Source: an uncultured Flavobacteriaceae bacterium | GTDB lineage: Bacteria; Bacteroidota; Bacteroidia; Flavobacteriales; Flavobacteriaceae | Direction of reading: 5' to 3' | Assembly: GCA_934675205.1 (NCBI GenBank) | Contig: CAKUPQ010000001.1 | Span: forward strand, 620,001 to 684,000 | Length of the DNA stretch: 64,000 bases | Shown: positions 1 through 8,964 of the stretch, one piece after another | Numbering within the stretch: the first letter of the stretch is position 1 | Layout of the letters: every line of letters starts with the position of its first letter | Notes under the pieces: generated by a model | The model's database searches: none | Told to the model about the DNA's origin: nothing | What the model saw: the letters and a program-made list of their open reading frames with translations, nothing else | Made by a program: the position numbers and the translations under genes

Positions 1-1997
1 GGAATCGTATTATAAGCTCTGATTCCTATAATTACCGTTTCAAATCCAGCTAAATTTTCGGCTGTCATATCATTTACGGAAATCAGCTTTACGTTATACC
101 CGATTTGCTCCAATCCTTGTGGAATTTCATCGGTTGCTCCCATTAAATAAGCAATATGCTGCTTTGATTTTTTCAAATCCAAACGGGTTGCTTTGGCTGT
201 TGCAGGTTTCAAAACGGACTGCTTTGGGATATGGTCATAATCAATTTCGATAAGCTCCTGATTGTAGGTTTTTCCGTTAGTTTTGGCAATGATATTCAGT
301 GTAGCGTTTTCGGGATTTGAGGGAGGAACAAGCGAAAATTTCACTAAACTTTCTTCTCCTTTTTTGCTGATTTCAAACGGAATTTCCTTTGGGAAAATTG
401 TCCAGCCTTTGGGAGTTTCAACCGAAACTTCTCCTTTTGAGTTATCTTGAAGTGCTTTTACTTTAACCGAAATTTCTTTTGCTTTATCATCTGCAAAAAC
501 CAAAACATTATTTGCAAACGAAACCACCACGTCAGGCAAAACCACAAATGGACGATAGGTTTCTCCGTTTTCGGGAGAATTGAATTTATAGACGATATTT
601 TTGGTAAATTCTATCGGAGTTCCCTCAATTTTCAATACAAAAGTTACGGGAAAATCGTTTTCGGTTTGTGGGAGATTTCGCAGTTTTTGGTTTTCGACTA
701 CGAACATTCCTTTTGTTCTTTCGTTTTTCAACCAATACGGATTGGAATAATCAGTATCGGACGGAACAGAAATATTTTTTTCTGAAAAACGAATAGCTTT
801 ATTATTTTGTAAAGTTTCGTTTTTCGGTAGTTTTTTATCGAAAAACGAAATTTTCATTAAGGTTGCATCTGATTCAGAGCGATTAACCACTTCAAAATTC
901 AAATCGAATTTTTCGGATTTCGTAATGCTTTCCGAACTTGCAACAGCTTCTAAATACAATCCCGAACAAGCCAAAATAATATTTTTGATGTGTTCCGATT
1001 TTTGATTTTTCCAATAATTATCTTGAATCTTTTCGATAAGTAGATAGGATTTTATCAAGTCTTCCAAATGAACGGACGGATTCTGAAAATTGAAGTTTTT
1101 CTCGACTTTTTCCAAGATTTCTCCGATTTGTTTTCCTTCGGGAATTCGTGTCCAAGTCGTATTTATTCCCTCGAAAATATCTTTTTGTCCTTTGGGTAAA
1201 TCGCCTTTTATGAGTTCGAGATATTCGTTTTCACTTCCTCTTGTTCCGGTTGCTCCAAAACCTTGGCATCTGTGCTGACTACGACTCAAAGCCGAAATTT
1301 CTCCGTTGCTTTTTCCTAAAATCGGATAAAAAACATTGGCATCAAGAATTACGTGATTGCTTTTGTCTGCTTTTTCGAAAGCCTCCTGACTCGGAAAAGC
1401 CCAAGGCGAAGTGTTGTAAAATAATCTTCTTGGAGCATTTTTTTCGTTTTTTACGATATCGAAAGCCTCCAAACTCAAAACGGCAGAGGCTGTGTGATGT
1501 CCGTGAGTGGTTCCGGGTGTTCTGTGGTCAAATCGGTTGATGATGACATCAGGACGGAAATCCCGAATACACTGTACTAAATCCTCCAAAACCTGCTGTT
1601 TATCCCAAATTTCAAAGGTTTCTTCAGGTACTTTTGAAAATCCGAAATCGTAAGCTCTCGAAAAAAACTGTTTTCCTCCGTCCACACTTCGTGCTTTTAA
1701 GAGTTCCTGTGTTCGGATTACTCCTAAAAGTTCTCCCATTTCTGGACCAATCAGGTTTTGCCCTCCGTCTCCACGAGTAAGCGAAATATAAGCCGAATTG
1801 GCTTTTACTTCGTTTCCGAAATACGAAATGAGTTTGGTATTTTCGTCATCGGGGTGTGCGGCAACGTACAAAACCGAACCCAGAAAATTCAGTTTCTGAA
1901 TTTCGTGGTAGATTTCGTTTGAAGATAACTTTTGAGGTTGTTGTGCAAACAGATTCGCACTTATAAATAAGAGTAAAAACAGCTTGATTTTCATCAT
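1..1997 (-). CDS. Secreted PIG-L family deacetylase, 3' end outside the window
   Basis: Reads leftward and runs off the window, so the C-terminus is missing. The start is ATG at 1997, or the adjacent ATG at 1994. It opens with a hydrophobic signal peptide ending near FAQ (residue 19). The zinc-binding motif AHPDDE follows at about residues 47-52, then a histidine-rich stretch (DHRTPGTTHGHHTAS) that completes the PIG-L/LmbE metal site. After roughly 300 residues the chain becomes a beta-rich, extracellular-looking extension (NPENATLNI, LVKFSLVPPS). Families of this shape are exported N-acetylglucosamine-type deacetylases. The substrate is not evident. It is distinct from the cytoplasmic BshB1 elsewhere in the window. 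Confidence 0.85.
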   Translation of the reverse strand, partial: MMKIKLFLLLFISANLFAQQPQKLSSNEIYHEIQKLNFLGSVLYVAAHPDDENTKLISYFGNEVKANSAYISLTRGDGGQNLIGPEMGELLGVIRTQELLKARSVDGGKQFFSRAYDFGFSKVPEETFEIWDKQQVLEDLVQCIRDFRPDVIINRFDHRTPGTTHGHHTASAVLSLEAFDIVKNEKNAPRRLFYNTSPWAFPSQEAFEKADKSNHVILDANVFYPILGKSNGEISALSRSQHRCQGFGATGTRGSENEYLELIKGDLPKGQKDIFEGINTTWTRIPEGKQIGEILEKVEKNFNFQNPSVHLEDLIKSYLLIEKIQDNYWKNQKSEHIKNIILACSGLYLEAVASSESITKSEKFDLNFEVVNRSESDATLMKISFFDKKLPKNETLQNNKAIRFSEKNISVPSDTDYSNPYWLKNERTKGMFVVENQKLRNLPQTENDFPVTFVLKIEGTPIEFTKNIVYKFNSPENGETYRPFVVLPDVVVSFANNVLVFADDKAKEISVKVKALQDNSKGEVSVETPKGWTIFPKEIPFEISKKGEESLVKFSLVPPSNPENATLNIIAKTNGKTYNQELIEIDYDHIPKQSVLKPATAKATRLDLKKSKQHIAYLMGATDEIPQGLEQIGYNVKLISVNDMTAENLAGFETVIIGIRAYNTI

Positions 1998-2020
1998 TTT
2001 ATTTTTGAAAAAGAAAGAAT

Positions 2021-2587
2021 TTAGTTTTTAGGATTGATTATTTTATTTTTATAGTCCCGATGTAATAAAATCGCAAGTAACAGTAAACAGATACTTGTAA
2101 ATAAAGGAATTATAAACATTTCATCAGGATTTGATTTCAGACCGATAAATAATGCTCCGACAGCAATTATTCCTGCAAAAACAGCATACCATTTTACTTT
2201 GTAAAACCAAGCATACGGAAAGAAATGTGCTCCTGTTATAATACAATAAGTCATTACAAAATAATCAGGGATTTTAAAAAAAACAAAGAGCAAAAAAGGA
2301 AAATAAAACATTTGGGCAAAATTCAGCCATAATCCTAAAGGTTGTAAGGGATTTTCTTTATTTTTCCAATTCGTTTTTAATATTTTTGAGAAAAGCAAAG
2401 CCAAAGGCAGTACAAGACTTCCAATAAAAAACGTGAATACGGATTTATTATAAGCGGTAAAATCAAGTGTCCAAATCCCCGCAATTACTAACCAAATTAT
2501 TGATGCAGAAATAATAAAATCTATACCATTTTTGGATTTTACAGATAAATCGACTTTAAGGTTTTCAAGGTCTTTTTTTGTTGTCAT
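2021..2587 (-). CDS. Small polytopic membrane protein, DUF7010-like
   Basis: About 188 residues when started at the internal ATG (MTTKKDLENL). An upstream in-frame start at 2638 would add 17 unlikely residues. The N-terminus is short and charged. Five or six hydrophobic helices follow, with small loops, among them FIISASIIWLVIAGIWTL and ITGAHFFPYAWFYKVKWYAV. The spacing of aromatic and glycine residues resembles DUF7010 membrane proteins as I remember them, a family without known function. It lies 23 nt before the PIG-L gene and may share its transcript. Family assignment is from memory and moderate. Confidence 0.6.
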   Translation of the reverse strand: MTTKKDLENLKVDLSVKSKNGIDFIISASIIWLVIAGIWTLDFTAYNKSVFTFFIGSLVLPLALLFSKILKTNWKNKENPLQPLGLWLNFAQMFYFPFLLFVFFKIPDYFVMTYCIITGAHFFPYAWFYKVKWYAVFAGIIAVGALFIGLKSNPDEMFIIPLFTSICLLLLAILLHRDYKNKIINPKN

Positions 2588-2655
2588 AAGTATGTTTTTT
2601 AAGAGTTCTCGCTCCCAAAGATAATAAAAATGCCACAAATTTAACCCGATGAATA

Positions 2656-3858
2656 TTATTGAGTTAAATCATCATTCTCCTCTTTCGTTTCCTCCGTTTC
2701 TTCCAGTGTGGTTGTTTCTGTAAAAGTCGGGGCTTCGAGTGTGTCTTTGTTCCCGACTTGGTTAGCCAAATACGGAACATTTTTGTACCATTGCGGAATT
2801 TTCGGCAAATCATCTCCGATTAAATATCCCCAAGGCTCAAGCGATGGAATATTGTCAAAAATAACTTTCAGAATAGCAATAATCGGAATGGCTAAAAACA
2901 TTCCCGAAATCCCGGCTACCATTCCTCCGATAAAAATTCCGATAATCGAGGCAAAAGCATTGATTTCTACTTTAGAACTTACAACCAAAGGAACCGTAAT
3001 ATTGTTGTCAATCAGCTGAACAATGGCGGTTACAACCAATATTCCGAGAATAATCGACAAATCGGGAGTGCCTGTAAGCGTTGCAAAAATCGTAACCACA
3101 CAAGCAATGATATTTCCCAAATACGGAATAAGTCCTAAAATTCCGGTTATTACTCCCAAAAGTAAAGCGTGTGGTACTCCGATTATCGTAAGCCCGATAG
3201 TGGTCATTGTTGCAATAATCGTTATCTGAATACAAACTCCGTAAAGATAACTCTGAACGGCTGTTTTGATGTCATACAGAATTTTTTTCAGACTTTGTTG
3301 GTCACCTTCACCGACTAATTTTGATAAAAAAGTAATCAAATGATTTTGATACAACAAAAACAAAAACATATAAATCGGAATCATTGCCAAGTTAAAAAGC
3401 GTATCTGAAAACGACAGTAAAAAGTTAGTAACCATTCCCGTTAACGAAGATTTCGATTCGCTTGTTGCATTAAAAATAAGGTCTTTTTGTTCGGCTTCGT
3501 CAAACCCGAAGGATTCTTGTATGAAGTTCTGCAAATTAGTTACGTGAATGGTAATGTTTTTTTCTATGGTTTCCCAATCATTCGAAAAATTCCCAATCTG
3601 AACTGAGATAAAAGTAAGGACTCCCAAAATAACAATCACAAACAAAACAACCGTAATAATCGAAGCTATCACATTCGAAAAGCGGAGTCTGTTTTTAAAA
3701 AAAGAACTGATTGGTCGTATCAAAATAGCAAACAAAAGTGCCATTATTACCGGAATCAAAATACCCTTTCCGATGTATAAAATGATAAACATAATAGAAA
3801 CAGCTATCAAAACAGAAGCTAATCTCACATAAAACGGAAGTCGGATAAAGTCGTTCAT
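2656..3858 (-). CDS. AI-2E family transporter (UPF0118)
   Basis: A 400-residue inner-membrane protein with the family layout: two N-terminal helices (residues 10-60), a third helix, a soluble segment of about 100 residues (about 90-150), then a cluster of C-terminal helices. The family signature region near PYLGNIIA and NNITVPLVVSSKV is visible. Members include TqsA and PerM-type permeases, and some act as sodium/proton antiporters, so export of autoinducer-2 should not be assumed. The last 40 residues are an acidic, low-complexity cytoplasmic tail (TTTLEETEETKEEND). The gene reads toward the small membrane protein, whose start codon lies about 70 nt downstream. Confidence 0.85.
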   Translation of the reverse strand: MNDFIRLPFYVRLASVLIAVSIMFIILYIGKGILIPVIMALLFAILIRPISSFFKNRLRFSNVIASIITVVLFVIVILGVLTFISVQIGNFSNDWETIEKNITIHVTNLQNFIQESFGFDEAEQKDLIFNATSESKSSLTGMVTNFLLSFSDTLFNLAMIPIYMFLFLLYQNHLITFLSKLVGEGDQQSLKKILYDIKTAVQSYLYGVCIQITIIATMTTIGLTIIGVPHALLLGVITGILGLIPYLGNIIACVVTIFATLTGTPDLSIILGILVVTAIVQLIDNNITVPLVVSSKVEINAFASIIGIFIGGMVAGISGMFLAIPIIAILKVIFDNIPSLEPWGYLIGDDLPKIPQWYKNVPYLANQVGNKDTLEAPTFTETTTLEETEETKEENDDLTQ

Positions 3859-3935
3859 ATTCCAAAGTATTTTACTACAAATAAAATGAATTTTTATGAA
3901 TTATGCGAATGTTACAAATAAATATAGATTCACCT

Positions 3936-3970
3936 GTAGTGCATTATTGATTAGCCACAGATGCACAGAT
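3936..3970. repeat. Left arms of inverted repeats flanking the insertion sequence
   Basis: Two short arms, GTAGTGCATTAT (3936-3947) and CCACAGATGCACAGAT (3955-3970). Both recur as exact reverse complements on the far side of the insertion sequence (5561-5572 and 5496-5511). Without the insertion the intergenic region would fold into a long interrupted stem. The second arm belongs to the dispersed CCAC-GATT-like repeat family seen at three other places in the window. Confidence 0.7.
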
Positions 3971-4074
3971 TTTTATGTTTTTTTGAGAAGAAAGATGATT
4001 TCACAGATTGAATTGAATGCGAAGCCTCTCGTCCTAAAATAGGTTGACTAAAAATTAAACACTTTTAGTATCCT

Positions 4075-4485
4075 ATGGAAACAAACAAAAAACAACCCTG
4101 TCGAAAAAATGAGTATCAAAAAATAAGCTTTGATCTCAAACTTTCAATTATTGACCAAATCAACAACGGACAGATTTCAGCTAATTATGCTTCAAAAAAA
4201 TATGGCATTTCTAGAGGAACTCTTGCCTATTGGATTAAGAAATTATCTAACTTTGAAGCTAAATCTAAAGCCATGAGCAAGAACGACGAAATTAAAAAAC
4301 TACGCGAACGCATCGAAGAACTGGAGTTCGTCAAAGACTTCCAACAAGATATTATTGCTGATTTCGAACATATTACAGGCGAGCATCTTTCAAAAAAGTA
4401 TTTGCCCGAAGCATTAGCAAAAGAGATAGAGAAAAAGCGACTAAACCTTTCAAAACAAAGTGGCTCTATCAATGCTTCGGAATAA
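4075..4485 (+). CDS. IS3 transposase OrfA (helix-turn-helix)
   Basis: 136 residues. Residues 15-58 form the HTH_Tnp_1-type DNA-binding domain (LKLSIIDQINNGQISANYAS, then YGISRGTLAYWIKK). A leucine-rich coiled coil follows (IKKLRERIEELEFVKDFQQD), as expected for OrfA multimerisation. Two slippery heptamers lie in the correct phase: A-AAA-AAG at 4392-4398 and G-AAA-AAG at 4431-4437. Either would move ribosomes into the -1 frame of OrfB. The OrfA-frame peptide between the two sites (YLPEALAKEIEKK) looks like real protein, which favours the second site. Confidence 0.85.
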   Translation: METNKKQPCRKNEYQKISFDLKLSIIDQINNGQISANYASKKYGISRGTLAYWIKKLSNFEAKSKAMSKNDEIKKLRERIEELEFVKDFQQDIIADFEHITGEHLSKKYLPEALAKEIEKKRLNLSKQSGSINASE

Positions 4486-5309
4486 GTAAACAAGCTTATT
4501 ATCAAAGAATTAAAAATGATTTTATCAAAGAACAACAACACAAAGTTGTTCTCGATTTAGTGCGCAAAATCAGAATCAAAATGCCTAAAACAGGCACAAG
4601 AAAACTTATGGAACACATTGAAAATGATTTGATAAAAAACAATATCAAAATGGGAAGAGATGCTTTATTTGACTTACTTAGAAGTTATGGCTTATTGGTT
4701 AAGAAAACCAAACGCTTTCACATTACAACCGATTCTAAGCACTTCTTTTTCAAATCACCTAACCTACTCAAAGATTTGACTTTGAGTCATGCAGAACAAG
4801 TCTTTGTAAGCGACATCACCTATATCAAAGTCGATGGTGGTCACTCCTATTTAGCTCTTGTAACAGATGCCTATTCAAAGAAAATAATGGGTTGGAAATT
4901 AGATGATAACATGAAAGTTTCATTAGTCAAAGAAGCCTTAGCAATGGCTTACAAAAACTGCATTCACAAACATAAAAACATTATTCATCATTCCGATAGA
5001 GGAATACAATATTGCTGCCCAGATTTCTCAGAATTTGCTCAAAATAAAGGGTTTATATTAAGTACAACTCAACAATATGATCCATACGAAAACGCTGTTG
5101 CCGAACGAATTAATGGAATTTTAAAATATGAATTCGGATTAAAAAACACAATTAGAAACATCAAAATCGCTAATAAAATGATTGCTGAAGCCGTACAAAT
5201 TTACAATAACGAGCGTTTACATTGGAGTTTAGAGCTAAAAACTCCACAAGAAGTACATCGCAAGTACAACCAACAACCTTATAAATCCTACGCACGAAAG
5301 GTTGCGTAA
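4437..5309 (+). CDS. IS3 transposase OrfB (DDE catalytic domain)
   Basis: This is the -1 frame relative to OrfA, open from before 4392. The conserved portion starts around 4443 (KWLYQCFGISKQAYYQRI), upstream of the first possible initiator (GTG, 4560), so it is probably made only as a frameshifted OrfAB fusion of about 411 residues. An HTH_21-type region leads into the rve integrase core. The catalytic triad is visible: D in VSDITYIK, D in HHSDRGIQY and E in NAVAERING. No stop or frameshift interrupts the catalytic domain, so the element may still be active. Confidence 0.85.
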   Translation, partial: ATKPFKTKWLYQCFGISKQAYYQRIKNDFIKEQQHKVVLDLVRKIRIKMPKTGTRKLMEHIENDLIKNNIKMGRDALFDLLRSYGLLVKKTKRFHITTDSKHFFFKSPNLLKDLTLSHAEQVFVSDITYIKVDGGHSYLALVTDAYSKKIMGWKLDDNMKVSLVKEALAMAYKNCIHKHKNIIHHSDRGIQYCCPDFSEFAQNKGFILSTTQQYDPYENAVAERINGILKYEFGLKNTIRNIKIANKMIAEAVQIYNNERLHWSLELKTPQEVHRKYNQQPYKSYARKVA

Positions 5310-5495
5310 GGAATGTTGGTAACTTTTTTAAAATCCGAAGGGAATTTTTTAAAAAAAGTTATCAATGTTCCGATTACAAATCCGTATTTTTGAATTAATT
5401 AATAACCTAAAAATGGTCAACGTATTTTAGGACATGACAAAGCATTCAATATTAGTGTAATTTACATTGTATTATTCTAAATTATTTTCATTTAG

Positions 5496-5572
5496 ATCTG
5501 TGCATCTGTGGTTTTAAAGAGCATAAAACAACTGTAAATCATTGAGTTATGTTTTTTGTGATAATGCACTAC
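5496..5572. repeat. Right arms of inverted repeats flanking the insertion sequence
   Basis: ATCTGTGCATCTGTGG (5496-5511) and ATAATGCACTAC (5561-5572) are exact reverse complements of the arms left of the insertion sequence. The 5435-5598 intergenic region otherwise shows nothing recognisable. Confidence 0.7.
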
Positions 5573-5598
5573 GGGTATAGATTCGTAAAATTCGTAGC

Positions 5599-6150
5599 TT
5601 AATCCGTAAAATCTTTTTCTTCTTCTGTGGTGTGTTTGACGATAACGATTCCTTTTTGCAATAAAAGGTTGTTTGGGAAACAGATTTCTTCTCCTTCGGT
5701 TGTTTTCAGCAGGGTATAGAACGATTTAATATCTTCAATTTCGGCTTCGACCGGGAAGTCTTTGTCCATAATTCGGATTTTATCTCCGATTTTGAACGGA
5801 AACGAAAAAAACAGAATTATTCCCGCAGTTACATTGCTCAAGATAGACCATTGTGCAAAAAAAGCAACTCCGATAATGGTAAGCACAGACGAAATAACAA
5901 TAACCAGTTGATTTCCTTGCACTCCCCAAATAGCAATAAGCGAAATAACAGCCAAGGAATTAATAAGATAATCGGTATATTTGGTTACTAATCGGGTTCT
6001 TCCGTCAGAAAAAAATGCTTTTTTTCCGAAATTATTAATAATAGAACGCAATACAAAACGCAGAATTATAAAAACCAAAATAGTCGTTAAGGTCGCTATG
6101 ATTTGATAGGTGTATTTTCCTAAAAACAAAGTATTTAAAGTATAAAGCAT
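5599..6150 (-). CDS. Short MscS-type mechanosensitive channel
   Basis: 183 residues, a minimal small-conductance channel. Three transmembrane helices (residues about 12-35, 62-80, 82-112) precede a short beta domain. The third helix carries the glycine/alanine-rich pore pattern (VLTIIGVAFFAQWSILSNVT) and is followed by GIILFFSFPFKIGDKIRI, the conserved MscS beta-domain entry. The large C-terminal vestibule of E. coli MscS is absent. Role: release of solutes on hypo-osmotic shock. Its start overlaps the end of maf by 16 nt, so the two are translationally coupled. Confidence 0.88.
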   Translation of the reverse strand: MLYTLNTLFLGKYTYQIIATLTTILVFIILRFVLRSIINNFGKKAFFSDGRTRLVTKYTDYLINSLAVISLIAIWGVQGNQLVIVISSVLTIIGVAFFAQWSILSNVTAGIILFFSFPFKIGDKIRIMDKDFPVEAEIEDIKSFYTLLKTTEGEEICFPNNLLLQKGIVIVKHTTEEEKDFTD

Positions 6151-6716
6151 AATAATTCCTTGTAAAATTTTTTGGTAGGCAATCCTACCACATTCGTATA
6201 TGAACCTTCAATTTTTTCGATTCCCACAAGTCCAATCCACTCTTGGATTCCGTAAGCTCCTGCTTTGTCAAACGGCTTGTAATTATCCAGATAAAAACGA
6301 ATCATTTCGTCTGTAAGTTCCGAAAAAGTAACTTTCGTAACCACATTAAAAACCTTTGTTTTTTCGACAGACTTCAAGCAAACCGAAGTAATAACTTCGT
6401 GTGTGTTTCCTGATAATTTCTGCAAAGTTACAAAAGCTTCTTCATAGTTCTTGGGTTTCCCTACAGCTTCATTTTTAAGCCAAACAATCGTATCGCTTGT
6501 AACGAGAATTTCGTTTTCCGAAAGCTCAAAAACGTCAGCTTTTAGCTTTGCTAAAAAATCGGTTATTTCGCCTGCCTTAAGATTTTTCGGATAAACTTCG
6601 TCAACTTCTTTTAAACGAATTTCAAAATCTAAATTCAAATCCCTGAAAAACTGCTGTCTCCTCGGAGAGCCCGAAGCTAATATTAGTCTGTAGTTTTTGA
6701 GTTTTTCTGATAGCAT
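6135..6716 (-). CDS. maf: Maf-like nucleoside triphosphate pyrophosphatase
   Basis: 193 residues, full length for Maf/YhdE/YceF. The N-terminal signature LILASGSPRRQQFF and the downstream VTSDTIVWL (metal and base binding) and GKPKNYEEAF motifs are clear. The C-terminal part has the conserved DKAGAYGIQEWIGLVGIEKI block. Maf proteins hydrolyse dTTP/UTP or modified nucleotides to monophosphates in the cytoplasm, cleansing the nucleotide pool. The gene sits between a ubiA-like gene (1-nt start/stop overlap) and the mscS-like gene (16-nt overlap), a tight three-gene operon. Confidence 0.92.
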   Translation of the reverse strand: MLSEKLKNYRLILASGSPRRQQFFRDLNLDFEIRLKEVDEVYPKNLKAGEITDFLAKLKADVFELSENEILVTSDTIVWLKNEAVGKPKNYEEAFVTLQKLSGNTHEVITSVCLKSVEKTKVFNVVTKVTFSELTDEMIRFYLDNYKPFDKAGAYGIQEWIGLVGIEKIEGSYTNVVGLPTKKFYKELLCFIL

Positions 6717-7651
6717 TACGCAGCTTGTTTTATCAATTCGATATTATAAACTACAACTAAAATAGTCAGTATGGCAAAGAAAATTACACCTTTCAGAATA
6801 AGGCTCAAATGCGAATAATCTTTCTTTTCCGAGGCACTGAAAAGTCGTATAAGGGTATAAATAACAGGAGCTAAAATCAAAGCGAAAATGTAAAGCACCG
6901 CAACATATAAATCGTTTTCAAACAAGTAAACAAAGCTATACCAGATCAGTAAAATCATAGCAATAACAAGTAAAACCGAAAGAATCATTTTTGCTTTTTT
7001 ATCTCCCAAAACAATCGGAAGTGATTTTGCTCCACTATCCAAATCACTTTCAATATCTTCAAAATCTTTGACAATTTCACGAATGAGAACAATCAGAAAA
7101 GCAAAAACAGCATAATCAATCAGAATTTTGAATAAACTCCCTAATCCCTGCTGGTTTTCGGGTGTAATCATCGGAAGTAAATCGAAAATTCCGACAACCA
7201 AAACACTGGTTGCAAGAATAATTGCTATGATAAAATTTCCGATAAGTAAACTTTTTTTAAGGCTCGAAGCATATAAATAAAGTGTTCCTGCAATTACAAT
7301 AAATATTCCCGTAAAGCTTGGTTTTTCGATAAGATTCGACAGATAAAAACCGATTCCCACTCCGATTACGTTCAGAATAATGTAATAATTATAAGCAGAT
7401 GCCTCCGAAATATGTTTGTCGATAATTACTTTTTCAGGGTTGTTGATTTTATCAATGTTTTTGTCGAATACAGCATTTATCAGATATCCACCCCCTGCAA
7501 TGCAAATCGTAGAAAGAACAAGCAACAGAAACTGCCAATCGGTCAATCCCAAAACTGGAAGTTGTTTTTTAAGAAATCCGAAATGAAAAACAAGCTGCAT
7601 CAAGGCAAGTAAAATCAGATTTTGGTAACGAATGAGTTTTAGAAAATTCAT
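6716..7651 (-). CDS. UbiA-family prenyltransferase, probably geranylgeranylglycerol-phosphate type
   Basis: 311 residues and about nine membrane helices. The two aspartate-rich prenyl-diphosphate motifs of UbiA enzymes are present: NAVFDKNIDKINNPEK at about residues 59-74 and DFEDIESDLDSGAKSLP at about 195-211. The second extends into the KSLP signature. In Bacteroidota, proteins with this operon context are usually annotated as geranylgeranylglycerol-phosphate geranylgeranyltransferase-like. The acceptor is not provable here, and menaquinone (MenA) or heme O synthesis are alternatives, although their typical motifs differ. It is the first gene of the ubiA-maf-mscS operon. Confidence 0.8.
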   Translation of the reverse strand: MNFLKLIRYQNLILLALMQLVFHFGFLKKQLPVLGLTDWQFLLLVLSTICIAGGGYLINAVFDKNIDKINNPEKVIIDKHISEASAYNYYIILNVIGVGIGFYLSNLIEKPSFTGIFIVIAGTLYLYASSLKKSLLIGNFIIAIILATSVLVVGIFDLLPMITPENQQGLGSLFKILIDYAVFAFLIVLIREIVKDFEDIESDLDSGAKSLPIVLGDKKAKMILSVLLVIAMILLIWYSFVYLFENDLYVAVLYIFALILAPVIYTLIRLFSASEKKDYSHLSLILKGVIFFAILTILVVVYNIELIKQAA

Positions 7652-7687
7652 TTTTTTGAGTTGAAAATTAGATAAAAATAAATGTTG

Positions 7688-8422
7688 TTATAACCTTTGT
7701 CTGACAGCCTCATACAGAAACGCTCCACAGGCAACCGAAACATTAAGCGAAGAAATCGTCCCAAACATCGGAAGTTTCGCTTTGTTATCCACGATTTTCA
7801 GCACAGACGGATTGATTCCTTTGTCTTCCGACCCCATTATAATGGCAATTCCTCTGTTAAAGTCCATGTCATAAATGGTATTTTCGGTTTTTTCGGTTGC
7901 GGCAACCACAGCAATATCCGAAGATTGCAGGTAAAAAACAGCATCTTTTACGTGGTCAGTTTTGCAAATCGGAATGTTGAAAACAGCTCCTGCAGAGGTT
8001 TTGACCGTATCTCCGTTTACAGGTGCCGCACCTGTTTTGGAAATGATAATTCCGTTTACTCCCGTACATTCTGCTGTTCGGATAATCGCTCCGAAATTTC
8101 GTGCATCGGATATTCCGTCCAAAACCAAAAACAAAGGTTTATCTGTTTTTTCGGAAACTTCTTCGAGTAATTCTTCAATCGAATAAAACTTAATCGGAGC
8201 AATCGTAGCCACCACTCCCTGATGATTATTTGCGGTATATCGATTTAGCTTTTCGACAGGAACATAGCTAAAACTGATATTATTCGACTTCAAAACCCCA
8301 AAAAGTTCTTTCATCAAAGCCCCTTGTGATTCTTTCTGAATGAATACTTTGTCAATCTCCGCTCCCGAATTAATGGCCTCAATAACAGCCCTTATTCCAA
8401 AAATGATGTTTTCTTTTTCCAT
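7688..8422 (-). CDS. rlmB: 23S rRNA (guanosine-2'-O-)-methyltransferase RlmB
   Basis: 244 residues. The N-terminal SpoU substrate-binding domain (FGIRAVIEAINSGAEIDKVF) precedes the SPOUT methyltransferase domain. The three SPOUT motifs are visible: LDGISDARNFGAIIRTAECTG (motif 1), IIMGSEDKGINPSVL (motif 2) and LPMFGTISSLNVSVACGAFL (motif 3, forming the SAM-binding trefoil knot). RlmB methylates the ribose of G2251 in the peptidyl-transferase P-loop of 23S rRNA. The gene stands alone, 37 nt upstream of the ubiA-like gene and on the same strand. Confidence 0.93.
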   Translation of the reverse strand: MEKENIIFGIRAVIEAINSGAEIDKVFIQKESQGALMKELFGVLKSNNISFSYVPVEKLNRYTANNHQGVVATIAPIKFYSIEELLEEVSEKTDKPLFLVLDGISDARNFGAIIRTAECTGVNGIIISKTGAAPVNGDTVKTSAGAVFNIPICKTDHVKDAVFYLQSSDIAVVAATEKTENTIYDMDFNRGIAIIMGSEDKGINPSVLKIVDNKAKLPMFGTISSLNVSVACGAFLYEAVRQRL

Positions 8423-8490
8423 AATACAAAGATAAGGATATTTTAGGTTTTGGGTTTTCGGAAGACCACAGAATATAATACACTATGTGC

Positions 8491-8964
8491 TTATTCATAA
8501 TTATTTTTATCTTTCCAACCCGACCAACCAAGATTATCATATAATTCTACCTGAAGGTGTTCGTATATTTTTTTAAAAAGTATTGCTCTTTCAATGGAAC
8601 TTGCATAAAAAGTTGTTGTATGCTCACATCTTACGGTTGTTAAATACATCGTTTTCCCGTTTTTTATTTCTGGTTTAATCTCACAGTAAGTGTCTGTTGA
8701 TGACTTCCATTCATAAAGAAGATTCCAATAACCTTTTTCTCGAATTTGTTTTTTGACTTCTTCTATTTCTTGTTTTGTCGGAGAAAATTTATGGTATTTT
8801 ATGTTAACGCTTTTCCATTTTACATTCGGAGAATTATAAAGAAATGACTGCAAAAATATCACAATCAACAAAGCAATTATTATAATGACAAGTACAGGAA
8901 TCATATTTTTTGTTCTTTTGATTAGAGTCTTTGCCCTAATTTTTTGACCATAAGGTTTTTCCAA
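8491..8964 (-). CDS. Single-pass membrane protein of unknown function
   Basis: 157 residues from the first ATG, which overlaps the end of tgt by 43 nt. A second ATG at 8904 (MIPVLVIII) begins just after the tgt stop and cannot be excluded. The long form has a basic N-terminus followed by one strong transmembrane helix (VLVIIIIALLIVIFLQSFL), predicting N-in orientation with a soluble C-terminal domain outside. That domain (YKFSPTKQ-like start, WNLLYEWKSSTDTYCEI) matches no family I recognise. In many Flavobacteria an lptG-type permease follows tgt; here this small gene is found instead. Confidence 0.6.
   Translation of the reverse strand: MEKPYGQKIRAKTLIKRTKNMIPVLVIIIIALLIVIFLQSFLYNSPNVKWKSVNIKYHKFSPTKQEIEEVKKQIREKGYWNLLYEWKSSTDTYCEIKPEIKNGKTMYLTTVRCEHTTTFYASSIERAILFKKIYEHLQVELYDNLGWSGWKDKNNYE

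Larger units (their letters stand above)
4030..5434 (+). mobile_element. IS3-family insertion sequence, about 1.4 kb
   Basis: Bounded by imperfect terminal inverted repeats of 21 bp at 4030-4050 and 5414-5434. The shared core is GTCCTAAAATA, then one mismatch, then GTTGAC. The right end finishes in CA as expected for IS3 elements; the left end begins CG instead of TG, a likely point change. Inside are two overlapping frames for a helix-turn-helix protein and a DDE integrase-type transposase. No 3-5 bp target duplication is visible (left flank CTCT, right flank TGAC), so the element may be old or have been rearranged. It lies in non-coding DNA and breaks no recognisable gene. Confidence 0.9.

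Noticed and set aside
447..1540. Plus-strand open frames opposite the PIG-L gene
   Set aside because: They are antisense to a well-conserved deacetylase and have no recognisable domain or signal.
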